Positions 44,532-54,249 of a DNA stretch of 64,000 nucleotides are shown here, in pieces. Where the stretch lies: assembly GCA_020849275.1 (NCBI GenBank), contig JADLGO010000037.1, positions 19,473 to 83,472 on the forward strand, written 5' to 3'. This stretch comes from Chthonomonadales bacterium. GTDB taxonomy: Bacteria > Armatimonadota > Chthonomonadetes > Chthonomonadales > CAJBBX01. A model generated the notes under the pieces. The model was not told the DNA's origin and did not search any database. It saw only the letters and a program-made list of their open reading frames with translations. Numbering within the stretch: the first letter of the stretch is position 1; every line of letters begins with the position of its first letter. The translations under genes were made by a program, and so were the position numbers.

Positions 44532-47500
44532 ATGCCTCGTCGCCGCGCGCGGCTCGCGGCCGCCGTTTCCCTGATCGCCTCCCTGGCTTCGCTCGGAGTT
44601 CTCCCCCTCGTCGGCATCGGGCAGGCGGCGCCTCCCTCGCAGGGTCAGCCGGGCGGTCAGCCGGGCGGTCAGCCGGGCCAGCCGGGCCAGCCAGGTCAGC
44701 CGGGCGGTCAGCCGGGTCAGCCGGGCCAGCCAGGTCAGCCGGGCCAGCCAGGCGGGCAGCCGGGTCAACCCGCGCTCGGGCCGGACGGCAAGCCCCTCAA
44801 GGAGGGAGAGGAGCCGCAGAGCCCGATCAAGGCGCCGAGCCAACCCCAGAAACGGCCGCCGATCTTCGCGGACAGCCCGCTGCCCGACTACCGGGTGGAC
44901 ACGGACACGCAGCGGATGCCCGCGCAACCGGCCGAGGCGCTGAAGCTGTTCGGGTACAGCTACTTCGAGCCCGCGCGCGAGATCATCGACGCGCGCCGCG
45001 CCGCGCTCAAGCGGCAGGCCTCCACCCTGGAGGCGGCCGAGATGGCCGCCGAGGCCCAGGCCGCCCAGCCAGGCGCGAACACCGCCGCCGGCGGCCAGCC
45101 AGGCGTGGTGGTGTCGGTTGGTGGCGGCGCCGGTGCCGCGCCGGGGCCTCAGCCGGTCCGGCCGCCCGGCGATGCCTTCAGGGGGCCCATCGACCCGATA
45201 TCGCAACTCTACCGCAACGTTTATGCGAGCGTGCCCGCCGACTACCAGCTTGCGCCCGGCGATGTGGTGACCCTCAGGCTCTCGAGCCCGACGCTGGAGA
45301 TGCGCGAGCAGGACCTGACGGTGGACGCGATGGGGGCGCTGAGCATCCCGGAGGTGGGCCGCGTGGTGGTGCGCGGGCAGACCCTTGCCCAGGCTGAGAA
45401 CGGCCTGCGGGCGCGGCTGCGGCGTTTCTATATGAACGCCGAGGTTGGTCTGGCGCTCAAGGAGCTGCGGACGATGTCGGTGACGTTGGGCGGCGAGGCC
45501 TACATGCCAGGCTCCTACTCGCTGCCCGCCGTCGCCACGCTCTACAACTTCCTCTACTCCACCGGCGGGCCGAACGAGTCGGGCTCGCTGCGGGGGATCG
45601 AGCTTCGCCGGGGCGGCCGCGTGGTGGCGAGCATCGACTTCTACCACTTCCTGCTCAGCGGCGCGCGGACCCAGGATCACCGGCTGGAGCCCGGCGACGT
45701 CGTCTACATCCCGCCGCGCAAGGCGCGGGTCGCCGTGCGCGGGGAGGTTCGCCGACCCGCGGTGTACGAGTTGATCGACGGCGAGGGGCTTGCGCAGGCC
45801 ATCGAGTTCGCGGGCGGGGCCACGCCCTCGGGCGTGCGGCAACGTGTGCAGATCCTCACCGTTCAGCCCGGCAACAAGCGCGTGCTCAAGGACGTCGACA
45901 TGACGGAGCTGCGCGCCGACCAGCCGGTGCCCGTGTACGACGGCGACACCGTGGACGTGTTCTCGGTGCGCGTCACCGTGGCCAACAAGGTCACCATCGA
46001 GGGCGCAGTCGATCAGCCCGGCGAGTACGCGCTGAGCGACGGCATGACCGTGGCTGACCTTGTGGAGCGCGCGCGAGGGATGCTGAGCGAGGCCTACCCC
46101 GTGCGCGCCGACCTCTATCGCTACAACCCGGACACCACGCTCGAGTTGATCCCCGTCAACCTCGAGCGCGCGCTTGCCCGCGAGCCCGGCGCCAACGTGG
46201 CCCTCGTGCGATGGGACCGCCTGAAGGTCTATACCCGGGCCGAGGTCGCCTGGATCGGGCGGCGCGACGTGACGGCGAGCGGCGCCGTCCAGCGGCCGGG
46301 CACCTACACGCGCAGCGACCACATGCGGGTGAAGGACCTGCTGCTGCAGGCGGGCGGAACGCTGCCGGAAGCTTACGTCGAGCGCGCCGTGATCCTGCGC
46401 CAGAACCCCGACGGTACCTACCGGTACCTGTACGCGAACCTGGCGAAGGCGCTCCAGGACGACCCCGAGAACAACCTCCCGCTCCAGGATCACGACAAGC
46501 TCGCCGTCTACCGGGTCGACGAGGCCCGGTTCACTCCAGAGCACACGGTGAAGATCCTTGGCGAGGTGGTCGCGCCCGGCCCGTACCCGCGCGGCGAGAA
46601 CATGAAGCTGAGCGACGCGCTCAAGCTGGCCGGCGGTCTGACGCCGGGCGCGAGCGACCGGATCGTCGTGGCGCACGGGTACCAGGAGGTCGGGCAGCCC
46701 GCCATCCAGGCGACCTACTCGATGGCGTCCGGAGCGCCCAGCCCCGACCCCGTCCTCGCCGACGGCGATGTCATCACCATCCAGGGTAAGGGCGACTACG
46801 AGCAGACGCCGCGTATCGTCGTCGTCTCGGGCGCGGTCAACCGGCCGGGACCGGTCGTGCTGCGTGACCGCAAGGTGCGCCTCAGCGAGGTGATCCAGGA
46901 GGCCGGTGGCCTCACGCCAACGGCGTACCCGGAGGGCGTGGAGTTCGTGCGCTCGAGCACCAAGATGATTGCCGGGGAGCAGACCGAGATCGTCGGGGTC
47001 ATCTCCCGGCTCAACGACCTGCTGAACCGCAACCAGTATCAGCGCGAGCTCGCCCGCTCCGACATCGATCGCATCAAGGCGATCAGCTCGGCCGGCAAGG
47101 GCGCGTCCTCGTTCTACATCCCCGGGATCGGCCTGACGGGCGACTCCGGCGGAAGCGGCGCCGGCTCGGCGCCCGAGAAGCTCCTGATCAGCCGCGACCT
47201 CGTCTCCCCGCCGCGCGTTCTGGACGAGCAGGACCTGACGCCCCGCGGCAACGTGGCGGTGAACCTCCGTACCGCGCTGCGCAAGCCGGGCTCGCCCGAC
47301 GATATCCTGATGCTGGATGGCGACCGCGTTAGCGTGCCGGAGACGCCCACGACCGTGCAGGTGATCGGCGCGGTGGTCCATGCGCGCGGCGTGCTCTACC
47401 AGGAACGCGCGAGCGTGGACGACTACGTGCGCGAGGCCGGCGGGCTGGCGCCCGACGCGGCGAAGGACCGAATCATGGTCGTGCGCCTCGGAGGCGGCTT

Positions 47501-47672
47501 GATGCCGGCCAGGCGCCTGAAGGACATTCGGCCCGGCGACGTGATCCTGGTGCCGACGAAGGTGCTGGCCGAGCGGCTGGCCACCGGCGGCAACGATATC
47601 GACAACTTCTTCCGCTCGCTGACCACATCGGCCCTGCTCTTCGTGGCGGTGAAGAAGATCCTCGGCCTGTAG
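44532..47672 (+). CDS. SLBB-domain polysaccharide export protein with Gly-Gln-Pro repeat
   Basis: A 1,046-residue exported protein, about two to three times the usual Wza/BexD length. After a signal peptide comes a 40-residue run of QPG-type repeats (about residues 37-78), an acidic linker, then the poly-export domain (YQLAPGDVVTLRLSSPTLEM, SIPEVGRVVVRGQTLAQAE). At least six SLBB domains follow, each with a G-x-V-x-x-P-G core (VRGEVRRPAVYEL, IEGAVDQPGEYAL, ASGAVQRPGTYTR, ILGEVVAPGPYPR, VSGAVNRPGPVVL, VIGAVVHARGVLY). It ends in a possible membrane segment (SALLFVAVKKILGL). The ATG has AAGGAG nine bases upstream. It likely forms the outer-envelope export channel. Confidence 0.9.
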   Translation: MPRRRARLAAAVSLIASLASLGVLPLVGIGQAAPPSQGQPGGQPGGQPGQPGQPGQPGGQPGQPGQPGQPGQPGGQPGQPALGPDGKPLKEGEEPQSPIKAPSQPQKRPPIFADSPLPDYRVDTDTQRMPAQPAEALKLFGYSYFEPAREIIDARRAALKRQASTLEAAEMAAEAQAAQPGANTAAGGQPGVVVSVGGGAGAAPGPQPVRPPGDAFRGPIDPISQLYRNVYASVPADYQLAPGDVVTLRLSSPTLEMREQDLTVDAMGALSIPEVGRVVVRGQTLAQAENGLRARLRRFYMNAEVGLALKELRTMSVTLGGEAYMPGSYSLPAVATLYNFLYSTGGPNESGSLRGIELRRGGRVVASIDFYHFLLSGARTQDHRLEPGDVVYIPPRKARVAVRGEVRRPAVYELIDGEGLAQAIEFAGGATPSGVRQRVQILTVQPGNKRVLKDVDMTELRADQPVPVYDGDTVDVFSVRVTVANKVTIEGAVDQPGEYALSDGMTVADLVERARGMLSEAYPVRADLYRYNPDTTLELIPVNLERALAREPGANVALVRWDRLKVYTRAEVAWIGRRDVTASGAVQRPGTYTRSDHMRVKDLLLQAGGTLPEAYVERAVILRQNPDGTYRYLYANLAKALQDDPENNLPLQDHDKLAVYRVDEARFTPEHTVKILGEVVAPGPYPRGENMKLSDALKLAGGLTPGASDRIVVAHGYQEVGQPAIQATYSMASGAPSPDPVLADGDVITIQGKGDYEQTPRIVVVSGAVNRPGPVVLRDRKVRLSEVIQEAGGLTPTAYPEGVEFVRSSTKMIAGEQTEIVGVISRLNDLLNRNQYQRELARSDIDRIKAISSAGKGASSFYIPGIGLTGDSGGSGAGSAPEKLLISRDLVSPPRVLDEQDLTPRGNVAVNLRTALRKPGSPDDILMLDGDRVSVPETPTTVQVIGAVVHARGVLYQERASVDDYVREAGGLAPDAAKDRIMVVRLGGGLMPARRLKDIRPGDVILVPTKVLAERLATGGNDIDNFFRSLTTSALLFVAVKKILGL
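44638..44767 (+). repeat. Tandem 9-bp repeat encoding Gln-Pro-Gly units
   Basis: About fourteen imperfect copies of the nonamer GG(T/C)CAGCCG, encoding Gly-Gln-Pro with occasional Gly-Gly insertions. Such an array can change length by slipped replication without breaking frame. Confidence 0.85.
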
Positions 47673-47678
47673 GCGCCC

Positions 47679-47710
47679 TCGGGAGCCGGCGACCGCGCAC
47701 CGGCTCCCGA
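47679..47710 (+). terminator. 11-bp hairpin between SLBB and Wzz-like genes
   Basis: TCGGGAGCCGG (47679-47689) pairs with CCGGCTCCCGA (47700-47710) across a 10-base loop. It starts 7 bp after the SLBB stop and 37 bp before the next ATG. No T-run follows, so partial termination or transcript stabilisation within the locus is more likely than full termination. Confidence 0.5.
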
Positions 47711-47746
47711 CGCTTCCGCGGCGCACTGGGATACAACAAGCAGCCT

Positions 47747-49180
47747 ATGCAATCTTCGGACCCTATGGTCGATACGGACATGCTCGCGCGCCTGGTCCGT
47801 CGTCGCTGGCGCGCATGGCTGTGCGCCGGCGCGGTCGTGTTCGCGGCCGTTCTGCTGATTTGCCTGTTCGTCCTCCCGCAGACCTTCACGGGGACGCTCT
47901 CGCTCTTCCGGCCGCAGCCGACCGGCCCGGGCAGCGTTCTGGCGGGCCTTGGCGTGTTCGGCTCGCAGGGAACGCGGTACTCGGGGGTGATCCGCAGCCG
48001 CCAGTTGGCCATGCAGGTGGAGGCCAAAGTTGGGCTGCGCAAGCTCTATGGCCTGCCGACGCAGCGAGACGCCATCGACCTGATGTATCAGTCCGTCCGC
48101 GTCGACGACTCGGAGCGCGACGGGCTCATCTACGTTCGCGTCGCGCTCCCGGGGCCGGCGCGGCTCTGGCCGTTCGCCGGCCGCTTCCGATCACGGATCA
48201 AGGAGGCAGCGGCCGAGGCGGCCAACGCCTATGGCGTCGCGCTCCGGCGGTTCGTGTCCACCTCGGACGTCGACCGAGAGCAGGTCCTGCTGCGCGGCGC
48301 CGAGGACGGGCTGGCGGAGACGCGCGAACGGTATGACGCAAGCGTGAAGCGGCTGGCCACCTTCGTTGCCGAGCGCGGCTACGCAGGCGACGATCCGGGG
48401 GCCGCCTTCGCCGCCGGGGCCAATGGCGAGCCCGGAGCGGCCCCTGGCGGCGAGACCGAGAGCGCGTCCGTCGCGCGGGAGCTGGAGGAGCTGTACAAGC
48501 GCAGGGCGGCGGCCGAAGTGGAGATCCGCTCCGTGGAGACGATGCTTCAGACGGGGCAGCAGTTGCGCGAGGCGCAACTCGGCGTACTCGGCACGCTCCC
48601 CAGCGAGGACCCGCTGCTGACGAGAGCCCGCGCCGATGTCAACGATGCGCGGGCGGAGCGCGACGCGCTGCGCGTGCAGTTCGGGCCGGACCATCCGCGT
48701 GTCGTGGTCGCCCAGGAGAAGCTGCGCCTCGCCGCGCAGCGGCTCAAGGAGCAGGAGGGGACGCTGCGCGCCGGGCAGACCACCGATCGCGTCAGCTCCG
48801 AGACCCGCCTGGCCGGGCTTCGTGCAGAGCACGCGACGATCACCGAGCAGGTGCGCGGCGTGGAGCGCAAGGCGCAACTCACGCGCGAGCTTGCGGTCGA
48901 GTATCGCCGCCTCGAGAACGAGGTGCTCTTCAACCTGGAGGTGCTCAAGGCCACGGCCGCCCAGTACGTCACCCTCTCGCTTCAGACGGTGTCGGCCAAG
49001 AACCGTGTAGCCGTGGTCGACCAGGCGATCGCGCCGCGTCGGGGCACGCCGGGCCTCTCGTCCTATCTGATCATCAGCTTGCTGCTGGCCACGACGGTGG
49101 TGGGGATTCGGGGCGGCATGGAGTATCGCGTGGCCACGCGCGCGCGGGACGCGGCGCCCTCACAGGCCGCCGGAAGTTGA
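47747..49180 (+). CDS. Wzz/GNVR-type polysaccharide co-polymerase
   Basis: A 477-residue chain-length regulator in the inner membrane. Two membrane helices (about 22-43 and 445-463) flank a large periplasmic coiled-coil region. The GNVR-like block reads LRVQFGPDHPRVVVAQEKLRLA, and VVDQAIAPRRGTPGLSSYLI leads into the second helix. The cytoplasmic tail is short and has no Walker A motif, so unlike Wzc it carries no tyrosine kinase. No clear ribosome site precedes the ATG at 47747; the ATG at 47765 is an alternative. It overlaps the flippase start by 4 bp. Confidence 0.88.
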   Translation: MQSSDPMVDTDMLARLVRRRWRAWLCAGAVVFAAVLLICLFVLPQTFTGTLSLFRPQPTGPGSVLAGLGVFGSQGTRYSGVIRSRQLAMQVEAKVGLRKLYGLPTQRDAIDLMYQSVRVDDSERDGLIYVRVALPGPARLWPFAGRFRSRIKEAAAEAANAYGVALRRFVSTSDVDREQVLLRGAEDGLAETRERYDASVKRLATFVAERGYAGDDPGAAFAAGANGEPGAAPGGETESASVARELEELYKRRAAAEVEIRSVETMLQTGQQLREAQLGVLGTLPSEDPLLTRARADVNDARAERDALRVQFGPDHPRVVVAQEKLRLAAQRLKEQEGTLRAGQTTDRVSSETRLAGLRAEHATITEQVRGVERKAQLTRELAVEYRRLENEVLFNLEVLKATAAQYVTLSLQTVSAKNRVAVVDQAIAPRRGTPGLSSYLIISLLLATTVVGIRGGMEYRVATRARDAAPSQAAGS

Positions 49181-50679
49181 CGACGCCAGCGCCGGCCCCG
49201 CCGGCCGCGGGCGGTGTGCTCGGCGGAGCGCTCGGCGGAGCGCTCGGCCGGATACACCGCCGGCTGCTGCGGCGCGGCTTCGTGGCGCACGCCGTCACGC
49301 TGGCCGGGGGCACCGCCGCGGGGCAGGGGCTCGTGGCGCTCTCGACCCCGGTCCTCACGCGGCTGTACTCGCCGACCGATGTGGGCATCCTTGCCGTCTA
49401 CACCTCGGTTCTCAGCATCCTCAACGTATTCGCCGCGATGCGCTACGAGATGGCGATCCCGCTGCCCGAGGAGGAGAGCGACGGGCGCAACCTGGTCGTC
49501 CTCTGCTTCGGCATCGTCGCCGCGACCACGCTGGCGACGCTGGCGGCGGTGCTCGTGTTTGGTCACTACCTGGTTGGGTTCAGCCGGACGCCCGGCCTGC
49601 GCCCCTACCTGCTCCTTCTGCCCATCAGCATCCTGGGCAGCGGCGCCTACCAGACGCTGAACTACTGGGCGGCGCGCCGGAAGGCCTTCGGCGTCCTGAG
49701 CGCCACCAAGGCGACTCAGTCGGCCGGCCAGGTCGGCATTCAGATCGGCGGCGGGCTCCTGCATTTCGGCGCGGGGAGCCTGATCCTGGGGTTCATCGCG
49801 AGCAACTGCCTCGGGATCGGGTCTCTCCTGCGGCGTACCGGCCTGTCGGCCGCCGACGTGTCGCTCGCGCGGATCGCCGCTGTCGCGCGGGCCTACCGCA
49901 ACTTCCCGCTCTACAACACCCTCCACGGGGTCACGAACGTCCTGGGCTTCCAGCTTCCGCCGCTGCTCTTTGCACGCTATTTCGGCACGGAGAGCGCCGG
50001 GCAGTTCGGCGTCACGATGCGTGTGCTCGGCGTGCCCTCCTTCCTGGTCGGCCAGGCGCTCGCTCAGGTGTTCTACGCGACGGTGGCGGAGCACCGCGAT
50101 GAGGAGCAGTCGCGCGCTCTGACCGAGCGGGTGGCCGCGGGCCTGTTCGTCGTCTCGTTTCCGCTCTATTCGCTCGTGGCGCTGCATGGGCCCTATCTGT
50201 TCTCGCTCGTGCTTGGCGGCCGGTGGGAGACCAGTGGACGCTACGCGCAGTTGATGGTGCCCTGGTTCGTGTTCTCCTTTGTCGCCTCGCCTCTTGCGAC
50301 GTTCGTGCTGGTGAAGGGGAAGCAGCGCGCGGCCATGTTCGTCTCGCTCTACGAGACGGGCCTGCGCGTGATGGGCATCTGGATCGGCATCCGCTATGGC
50401 TCCGCCCTGCTTTCGGTCGGGCTATTTGCGGCGGCCGGCACCATCATCTACGTGGCATACCTCGGGTGGGTACTACGCCTCGTCGGGACCGGCCTCGCGC
50501 GCTGGGCCGCGCGCATGGCGCGCTTCGGCGCGAGCGGCGTCGCGCTCGTCGCCGTGCTATGGCTTCAGTCTCGCTGGCTCGGCCCCGCGCTGCCGCTGGC
50601 ATCGCTTCTGCTCTCCGCCGCGTCGCTGGGCCTGTTTCTGACGTTCTCCTGGCGGCGCGTGGCCCGGAGCATGGCCTGA
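49177..50679 (+). CDS. Wzx-like polysaccharide flippase
   Basis: A 500-residue MOP-superfamily membrane protein with about 12 hydrophobic helices that would move lipid-linked repeat units across the inner membrane. The family opening is VTLAGGTAAGQGLVALSTPVLTRLY, then PTDVGILAVYTSVLSIL; FARYFGTESAGQFGVTMRVLGVP is also typical. The start is TTG at 49177, overlapping the previous stop as TTGA. The Gly/Ala-rich N-terminus comes from a short DNA duplication near 49220-49248. Confidence 0.88.
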   Translation: MTTPAPAPPAAGGVLGGALGGALGRIHRRLLRRGFVAHAVTLAGGTAAGQGLVALSTPVLTRLYSPTDVGILAVYTSVLSILNVFAAMRYEMAIPLPEEESDGRNLVVLCFGIVAATTLATLAAVLVFGHYLVGFSRTPGLRPYLLLLPISILGSGAYQTLNYWAARRKAFGVLSATKATQSAGQVGIQIGGGLLHFGAGSLILGFIASNCLGIGSLLRRTGLSAADVSLARIAAVARAYRNFPLYNTLHGVTNVLGFQLPPLLFARYFGTESAGQFGVTMRVLGVPSFLVGQALAQVFYATVAEHRDEEQSRALTERVAAGLFVVSFPLYSLVALHGPYLFSLVLGGRWETSGRYAQLMVPWFVFSFVASPLATFVLVKGKQRAAMFVSLYETGLRVMGIWIGIRYGSALLSVGLFAAAGTIIYVAYLGWVLRLVGTGLARWAARMARFGASGVALVAVLWLQSRWLGPALPLASLLLSAASLGLFLTFSWRRVARSMA

Positions 50680-50680
50680 G

Positions 50681-51967
50681 ATGCTGATCCTCTCCATCGT
50701 GGCGAGCCTGGGAGCCGCCGCCTACTCGCGCGTCCTGTTCCGCTCCTGGTACAACCCGGTCGCCCTGTTCGCGGCGGCCATGGTGGGCTACACGCTCATC
50801 GGGGTCGCCCTGCTCGGGGGCGCGGCGCGGGTCAGCTCCGCCATGCTCTGGGTGGCGGTCTGCACCTTTGCCCTCGGTTGCGGCGCGACGGCCGCGGCGT
50901 TCACGGCCCCTCTGCCCGTGCCTGGCGCCGCTCGCACGGAGTGGAGCATCGGCAGCACGCGTCTGCGCTGCGTCATGATCGGCCTGTTCGTCGTGGCGAC
51001 GGTGGGGCTGTGGGTGACCTGGCGCAACCTCTCGAGCCTCGTCGAAGGCGGGATCAACGCGACGCTGCTGGGCGCCGTGGCGGAGGTCTCGCACACGGCG
51101 CGCGCAGAGATCGGGTACGGCACCAAGGTGAAGCCGGTGTTCGAGATGCTGGTGATGCCCTGGTTCTTCCTGCTGCCACTCCTTGGGGGGCTGCTCTGGG
51201 CGCAAGCTCGCGGGACTCTGGATCGCGTCCTGAGCATCGCGAGCGTGGGCCCGGTGATGATCCAGGGGATGCTCTACGGCTCGCGCATGGGCATCCTGTA
51301 TGGCGGCAGCTTCTGGCTCGGGGCGCTGATCGCTGGCAGCGTGTACCTCGCGCGGGGAGCGGTAGCGCGCAGCCTCTTTCCGATCCTCCTGCGGGCGGCC
51401 CTCGTGGCCGTTCTGGCGGGGCCGCCCATCATGCTGGTGATGCTGATCCGCTACAACGACGTCGACGCGGGCGCTGGCAAGGGCTTTCGATACATGGCCG
51501 CCGGCTTCGGCTTCGTGCACGCGTTCGGCACGTGGCTGGACGAGGGGGACTACGCTCGCTCGGACCGGCTGCTCGGGTACCGAACGGCGTGGCGTGTGTA
51601 TGATCGCCTCGGAGCGCAGCCCGTTCAGCCGTGGTGGGAACAGACCTACACGGACGCGGACAACCCCAATATCCTGACGGCGATCCAGGGGCTTGTCGAG
51701 GACTTCGGCGGCATCGGCACGTTCCTCGTCATGTTCGTGTGCGGCTACCTGGGCGCCCTGTGGCAGCGGCGCGTCGTGCTCGGGGACATCCGGTACCTTG
51801 CACTTCTGACCAGTGTGTACGCGGCCGCCTTCATGGCCCCGTCGTTCAGCCTGACGCAGTACAACGCCCCGGTGCTGGCGCTCGTGCTGCTTCAGCTCGC
51901 GGTCCTCTTCGTCGCCACCGCCCGCTCCCCAGCCCCGGTCGGGGCATACGCGTCGAGCCAGGGTTAA
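50681..51967 (+). CDS. O-antigen/exopolysaccharide polymerase (Wzy-like)
   Basis: A 428-residue membrane protein with about 10-12 hydrophobic helices and a large periplasmic loop near residues 270-340 (GFRYMAAGFGFVHAFGTWLD, WWEQTYTDADNPNILTAIQG), the usual topology of Wzy polymerases. The TNPNI-like phrase followed by LVEDFGGIGTFLVMFVCGYLG is common in oligosaccharide-repeat-unit polymerases. Sequence conservation in this class is low, so position between flippase and glycosyltransferase carries much of the call. It starts 1 bp after the flippase stop. Confidence 0.82.
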   Translation: MLILSIVASLGAAAYSRVLFRSWYNPVALFAAAMVGYTLIGVALLGGAARVSSAMLWVAVCTFALGCGATAAAFTAPLPVPGAARTEWSIGSTRLRCVMIGLFVVATVGLWVTWRNLSSLVEGGINATLLGAVAEVSHTARAEIGYGTKVKPVFEMLVMPWFFLLPLLGGLLWAQARGTLDRVLSIASVGPVMIQGMLYGSRMGILYGGSFWLGALIAGSVYLARGAVARSLFPILLRAALVAVLAGPPIMLVMLIRYNDVDAGAGKGFRYMAAGFGFVHAFGTWLDEGDYARSDRLLGYRTAWRVYDRLGAQPVQPWWEQTYTDADNPNILTAIQGLVEDFGGIGTFLVMFVCGYLGALWQRRVVLGDIRYLALLTSVYAAAFMAPSFSLTQYNAPVLALVLLQLAVLFVATARSPAPVGAYASSQG

Positions 51968-51971
51968 CCCG

Positions 51972-52958
51972 ATGACCAGGCCTATCGCATGCTTCTTCGC
52001 CAGGGTCGGCTCGCGCCGCGAGATCGACGTGGTCGACTTCTACGCCCAGGACGTGCGGATCTTGAGCGACCTGGGCTTCGATGTCCGGGTCGCGACGCGG
52101 CCGGCCGAGTTGCGTCGAGCCGATCTCTACTTCGCCTGGTTCTGGACGTGGGCCGCCTTCCCGGTGCTGGCCGCGCGCCTGCAGCGGCGTCCGTCCGTCG
52201 TCACGGGTGTTTTCAACTGCTGGAGCTACGGCCGACGCCCGCCGACGCAGCGCGCCCTGATCGGCATGGGCGTACGCCTCGCCAGCCGTAACGTGATCAT
52301 CTCCGAGGACGAGCGTCGACAGCTTCGTCCGATGTTCCCGGCGGTCGACTGGCTCTACAGCCCCCTCGGCGTCGACACGGGCCTGTTCTCGCCGGCGGGC
52401 TTCCGGCGCGCCGACGAGCTCTTCACGACGGCCACCATGGCCCCGGGGAACGCGGAGCGCAAGTCGATCCCGGAGCTCCTCGCCGCCGCGCCGCTCGTGC
52501 GCAGGTCTCACCCCGAGGTCCGTTTCGCCATCGCCGGGCGGTGCGATGAGCCGTATCGCCGCATGGTGCGCGACGTGGGCGCGGAGGGCTTCGTTGAGAT
52601 GCTCGGCCTCGTGAGCAACGAGGAGAAGATCGCCCGCATGCGGCGCTGCGCGGCCTACGTGCAGCCCTCGCGCCACGAGGGTTTCGGCCTTGCCATCCTG
52701 GAGGCGATGAGCTGCGGCGCGCCCATCGTGACGAGCCCGGTGGGCGCCGTGCCCGAGGTGGTCGGAGAGGAGGCCGCGATGGTGGATGGATCTTCCCCGG
52801 AGGCGATCGCGGAGGCCGTCAGCCGCCTGCTCGCAGATCCCGATGAGCGCGCCCGCCTTGGCGCTCGCGGGCGCGCCCGTGCCATCGAGTTGTTCTCGAT
52901 TGAGCGCAGAAAGCGGGATGTGCAGCGGATCCTGCGCGGGCTCGGCTTTGCGGTCTAG
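51972..52958 (+). CDS. Family GT4 glycosyltransferase
   Basis: A 328-residue GT-B enzyme that adds a sugar to the growing repeat unit. The donor-binding half is clear: FAIAGRCDEPYRRMV, then YVQPSRHEGFGLAILEAMSCGAPIVTS with the EX7E pattern (Glu in HEGFG and Glu in LEAMS), and GAVPEV. The N-terminal acceptor half is shorter than average. It begins 4 bp after the polymerase stop. Sugar and linkage cannot be read from sequence. Confidence 0.9.
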   Translation: MTRPIACFFARVGSRREIDVVDFYAQDVRILSDLGFDVRVATRPAELRRADLYFAWFWTWAAFPVLAARLQRRPSVVTGVFNCWSYGRRPPTQRALIGMGVRLASRNVIISEDERRQLRPMFPAVDWLYSPLGVDTGLFSPAGFRRADELFTTATMAPGNAERKSIPELLAAAPLVRRSHPEVRFAIAGRCDEPYRRMVRDVGAEGFVEMLGLVSNEEKIARMRRCAAYVQPSRHEGFGLAILEAMSCGAPIVTSPVGAVPEVVGEEAAMVDGSSPEAIAEAVSRLLADPDERARLGARGRARAIELFSIERRKRDVQRILRGLGFAV

Positions 52959-52980
52959 GCGGCCCGGCTCACCGGCGGGG

Positions 52981-54135
52981 GTGGCGGCGGCCGCTCGGGC
53001 GCCGAGGGTCCTCCTCTGGGCGGTCCTGCTGCTCGCGTCGGCGACGCTCGCCGGGCGGGCGGAGGCCCGTGGGTTGCACGCCGCGGGGCCGGAGTACCGG
53101 GCGGTCTGGGTGCACTACACGGCGCTGCCCGCCGACGAGCCGTCGGGTGACGCGGCCGTTTCCGCCCTCGCGGACCGGCTGGCGAAAGCCCACGTCAACC
53201 TTGCGTTCGTCTGGGTCACGAGCGACTACCTGGTCGCGCTCGATCAGCCCTGGTTCGCCCGATACGCTCCGCAATCCCGGTGGGACGCCGTGGGCCGGCT
53301 CATCCGCGCGCTAACGCTGCGCGGCGTCGAGTGCGACCTGTGGTTCGCTCCAAGCGAGTACCGCCGCGCCAGTAGCCCGGACTTCGATTCCGCCGCGGGC
53401 GGTAACCCGGCGTGGAGGGCGGTCGGCGCATCCGGCGACGCGCGTCCCGGCGGGCCGGACACGGTCGACGTATGCCTTCAGCATGAGGATGCGCGCGCGT
53501 GGGAGCTGCGACTCCTGCTCTCCGCGCTCGATCGCTATCGCGAGGCCAGCGGAGTCCAGATCGAGGAGCCTGGCTACACGACGGCCGATGAGTGCGTCTG
53601 CGACCTGTGCCGCTCGCTCTACCGGCGCCGCTACGGGGGCGACATCGCGGCGGACATCGGCACGGAGCGCGCCAGCCGCTTCAAGTGCGATGCGGTCACC
53701 ACGTTCATGAGGTCCGTGCGACAGGCTCTCGCGCGGCGCGATCCGCTTCTGCGGCTCTCCGCCAACGGCAGCGATGACCGCAAGGCGGACCTGGCCAAGG
53801 GCCGGGACTGGGCGACGTGGGCGCGACGCGGCTACGTTGACTTCTTCGTGCCGCTGATCTACACGGCCGATCCCGACGGGTTCGGCAACCGCCTTGCTTC
53901 GGTCGTTCGCGCACTGCCGCCGCGCTTTCCGGTGGTGGTCGGGATCGGAGTGGTGTGGGGCGGCGGGCGGCGCACCAGCGTTGCGGGGCTGCTCGCCGAG
54001 GTGGCGGCCGTACGTCAGCAGGGCGGCGTCGGGGTTTCTCTGTTTCCTGGCCAGGCGATCACCGAGGCGCAGATCGGGTCGCTGCTCGCGGGGCCGTTCC
54101 GCTTGAAGGTCGGCCTTCCGCCAAAACGCCGCTAA
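52981..54135 (+). CDS. Secreted glycosidase-like TIM-barrel protein (GHL10/DUF187-like)
   Basis: A 384-residue exported protein. The GTG at 52981 is a tentative start that gives a signal peptide (APRVLLWAVLLLASATLAG). The mature part opens EYRAVWVHYTALP, with HVNLAFVWVTSDYLV, VECDLWFAPSEYRR and YVDFFVPLIYTADPDG, a pattern of the uncharacterised glycosyl-hydrolase-like-10 barrels. A Cys pair (DECVCDLCRSLY) may bind metal or form a disulfide. Lying inside the exopolysaccharide locus, it may trim the polymer; this is inference. Confidence 0.65.
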   Translation: MAAAARAPRVLLWAVLLLASATLAGRAEARGLHAAGPEYRAVWVHYTALPADEPSGDAAVSALADRLAKAHVNLAFVWVTSDYLVALDQPWFARYAPQSRWDAVGRLIRALTLRGVECDLWFAPSEYRRASSPDFDSAAGGNPAWRAVGASGDARPGGPDTVDVCLQHEDARAWELRLLLSALDRYREASGVQIEEPGYTTADECVCDLCRSLYRRRYGGDIAADIGTERASRFKCDAVTTFMRSVRQALARRDPLLRLSANGSDDRKADLAKGRDWATWARRGYVDFFVPLIYTADPDGFGNRLASVVRALPPRFPVVVGIGVVWGGGRRTSVAGLLAEVAAVRQQGGVGVSLFPGQAITEAQIGSLLAGPFRLKVGLPPKRR

Positions 54136-54249
54136 CGGGGCCGGCCCGACGAACCCGGCTCGCCGTGGGGTATCATGGTTTGGCGAGGCCCTCCGGGTCG
54201 TCCTTGACCATGGCGGCCGGTCAGGCTGGCGCCGGAGGCCCCGGGCTCA

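Noticed and set aside
44529..47726. A 1,065-codon minus-strand frame over the SLBB gene
   Set aside because: It is antisense to a protein with clear SLBB domains and its own promoter; the His/Arg/Val-rich product shows no family.
49217..49248. Short 12-bp tandem duplication (CTCGGCGGAGCG) near the flippase start
   Set aside because: It only lengthens a Gly/Ala-rich N-terminal tail and gives no sign of a regulatory or mobile origin.
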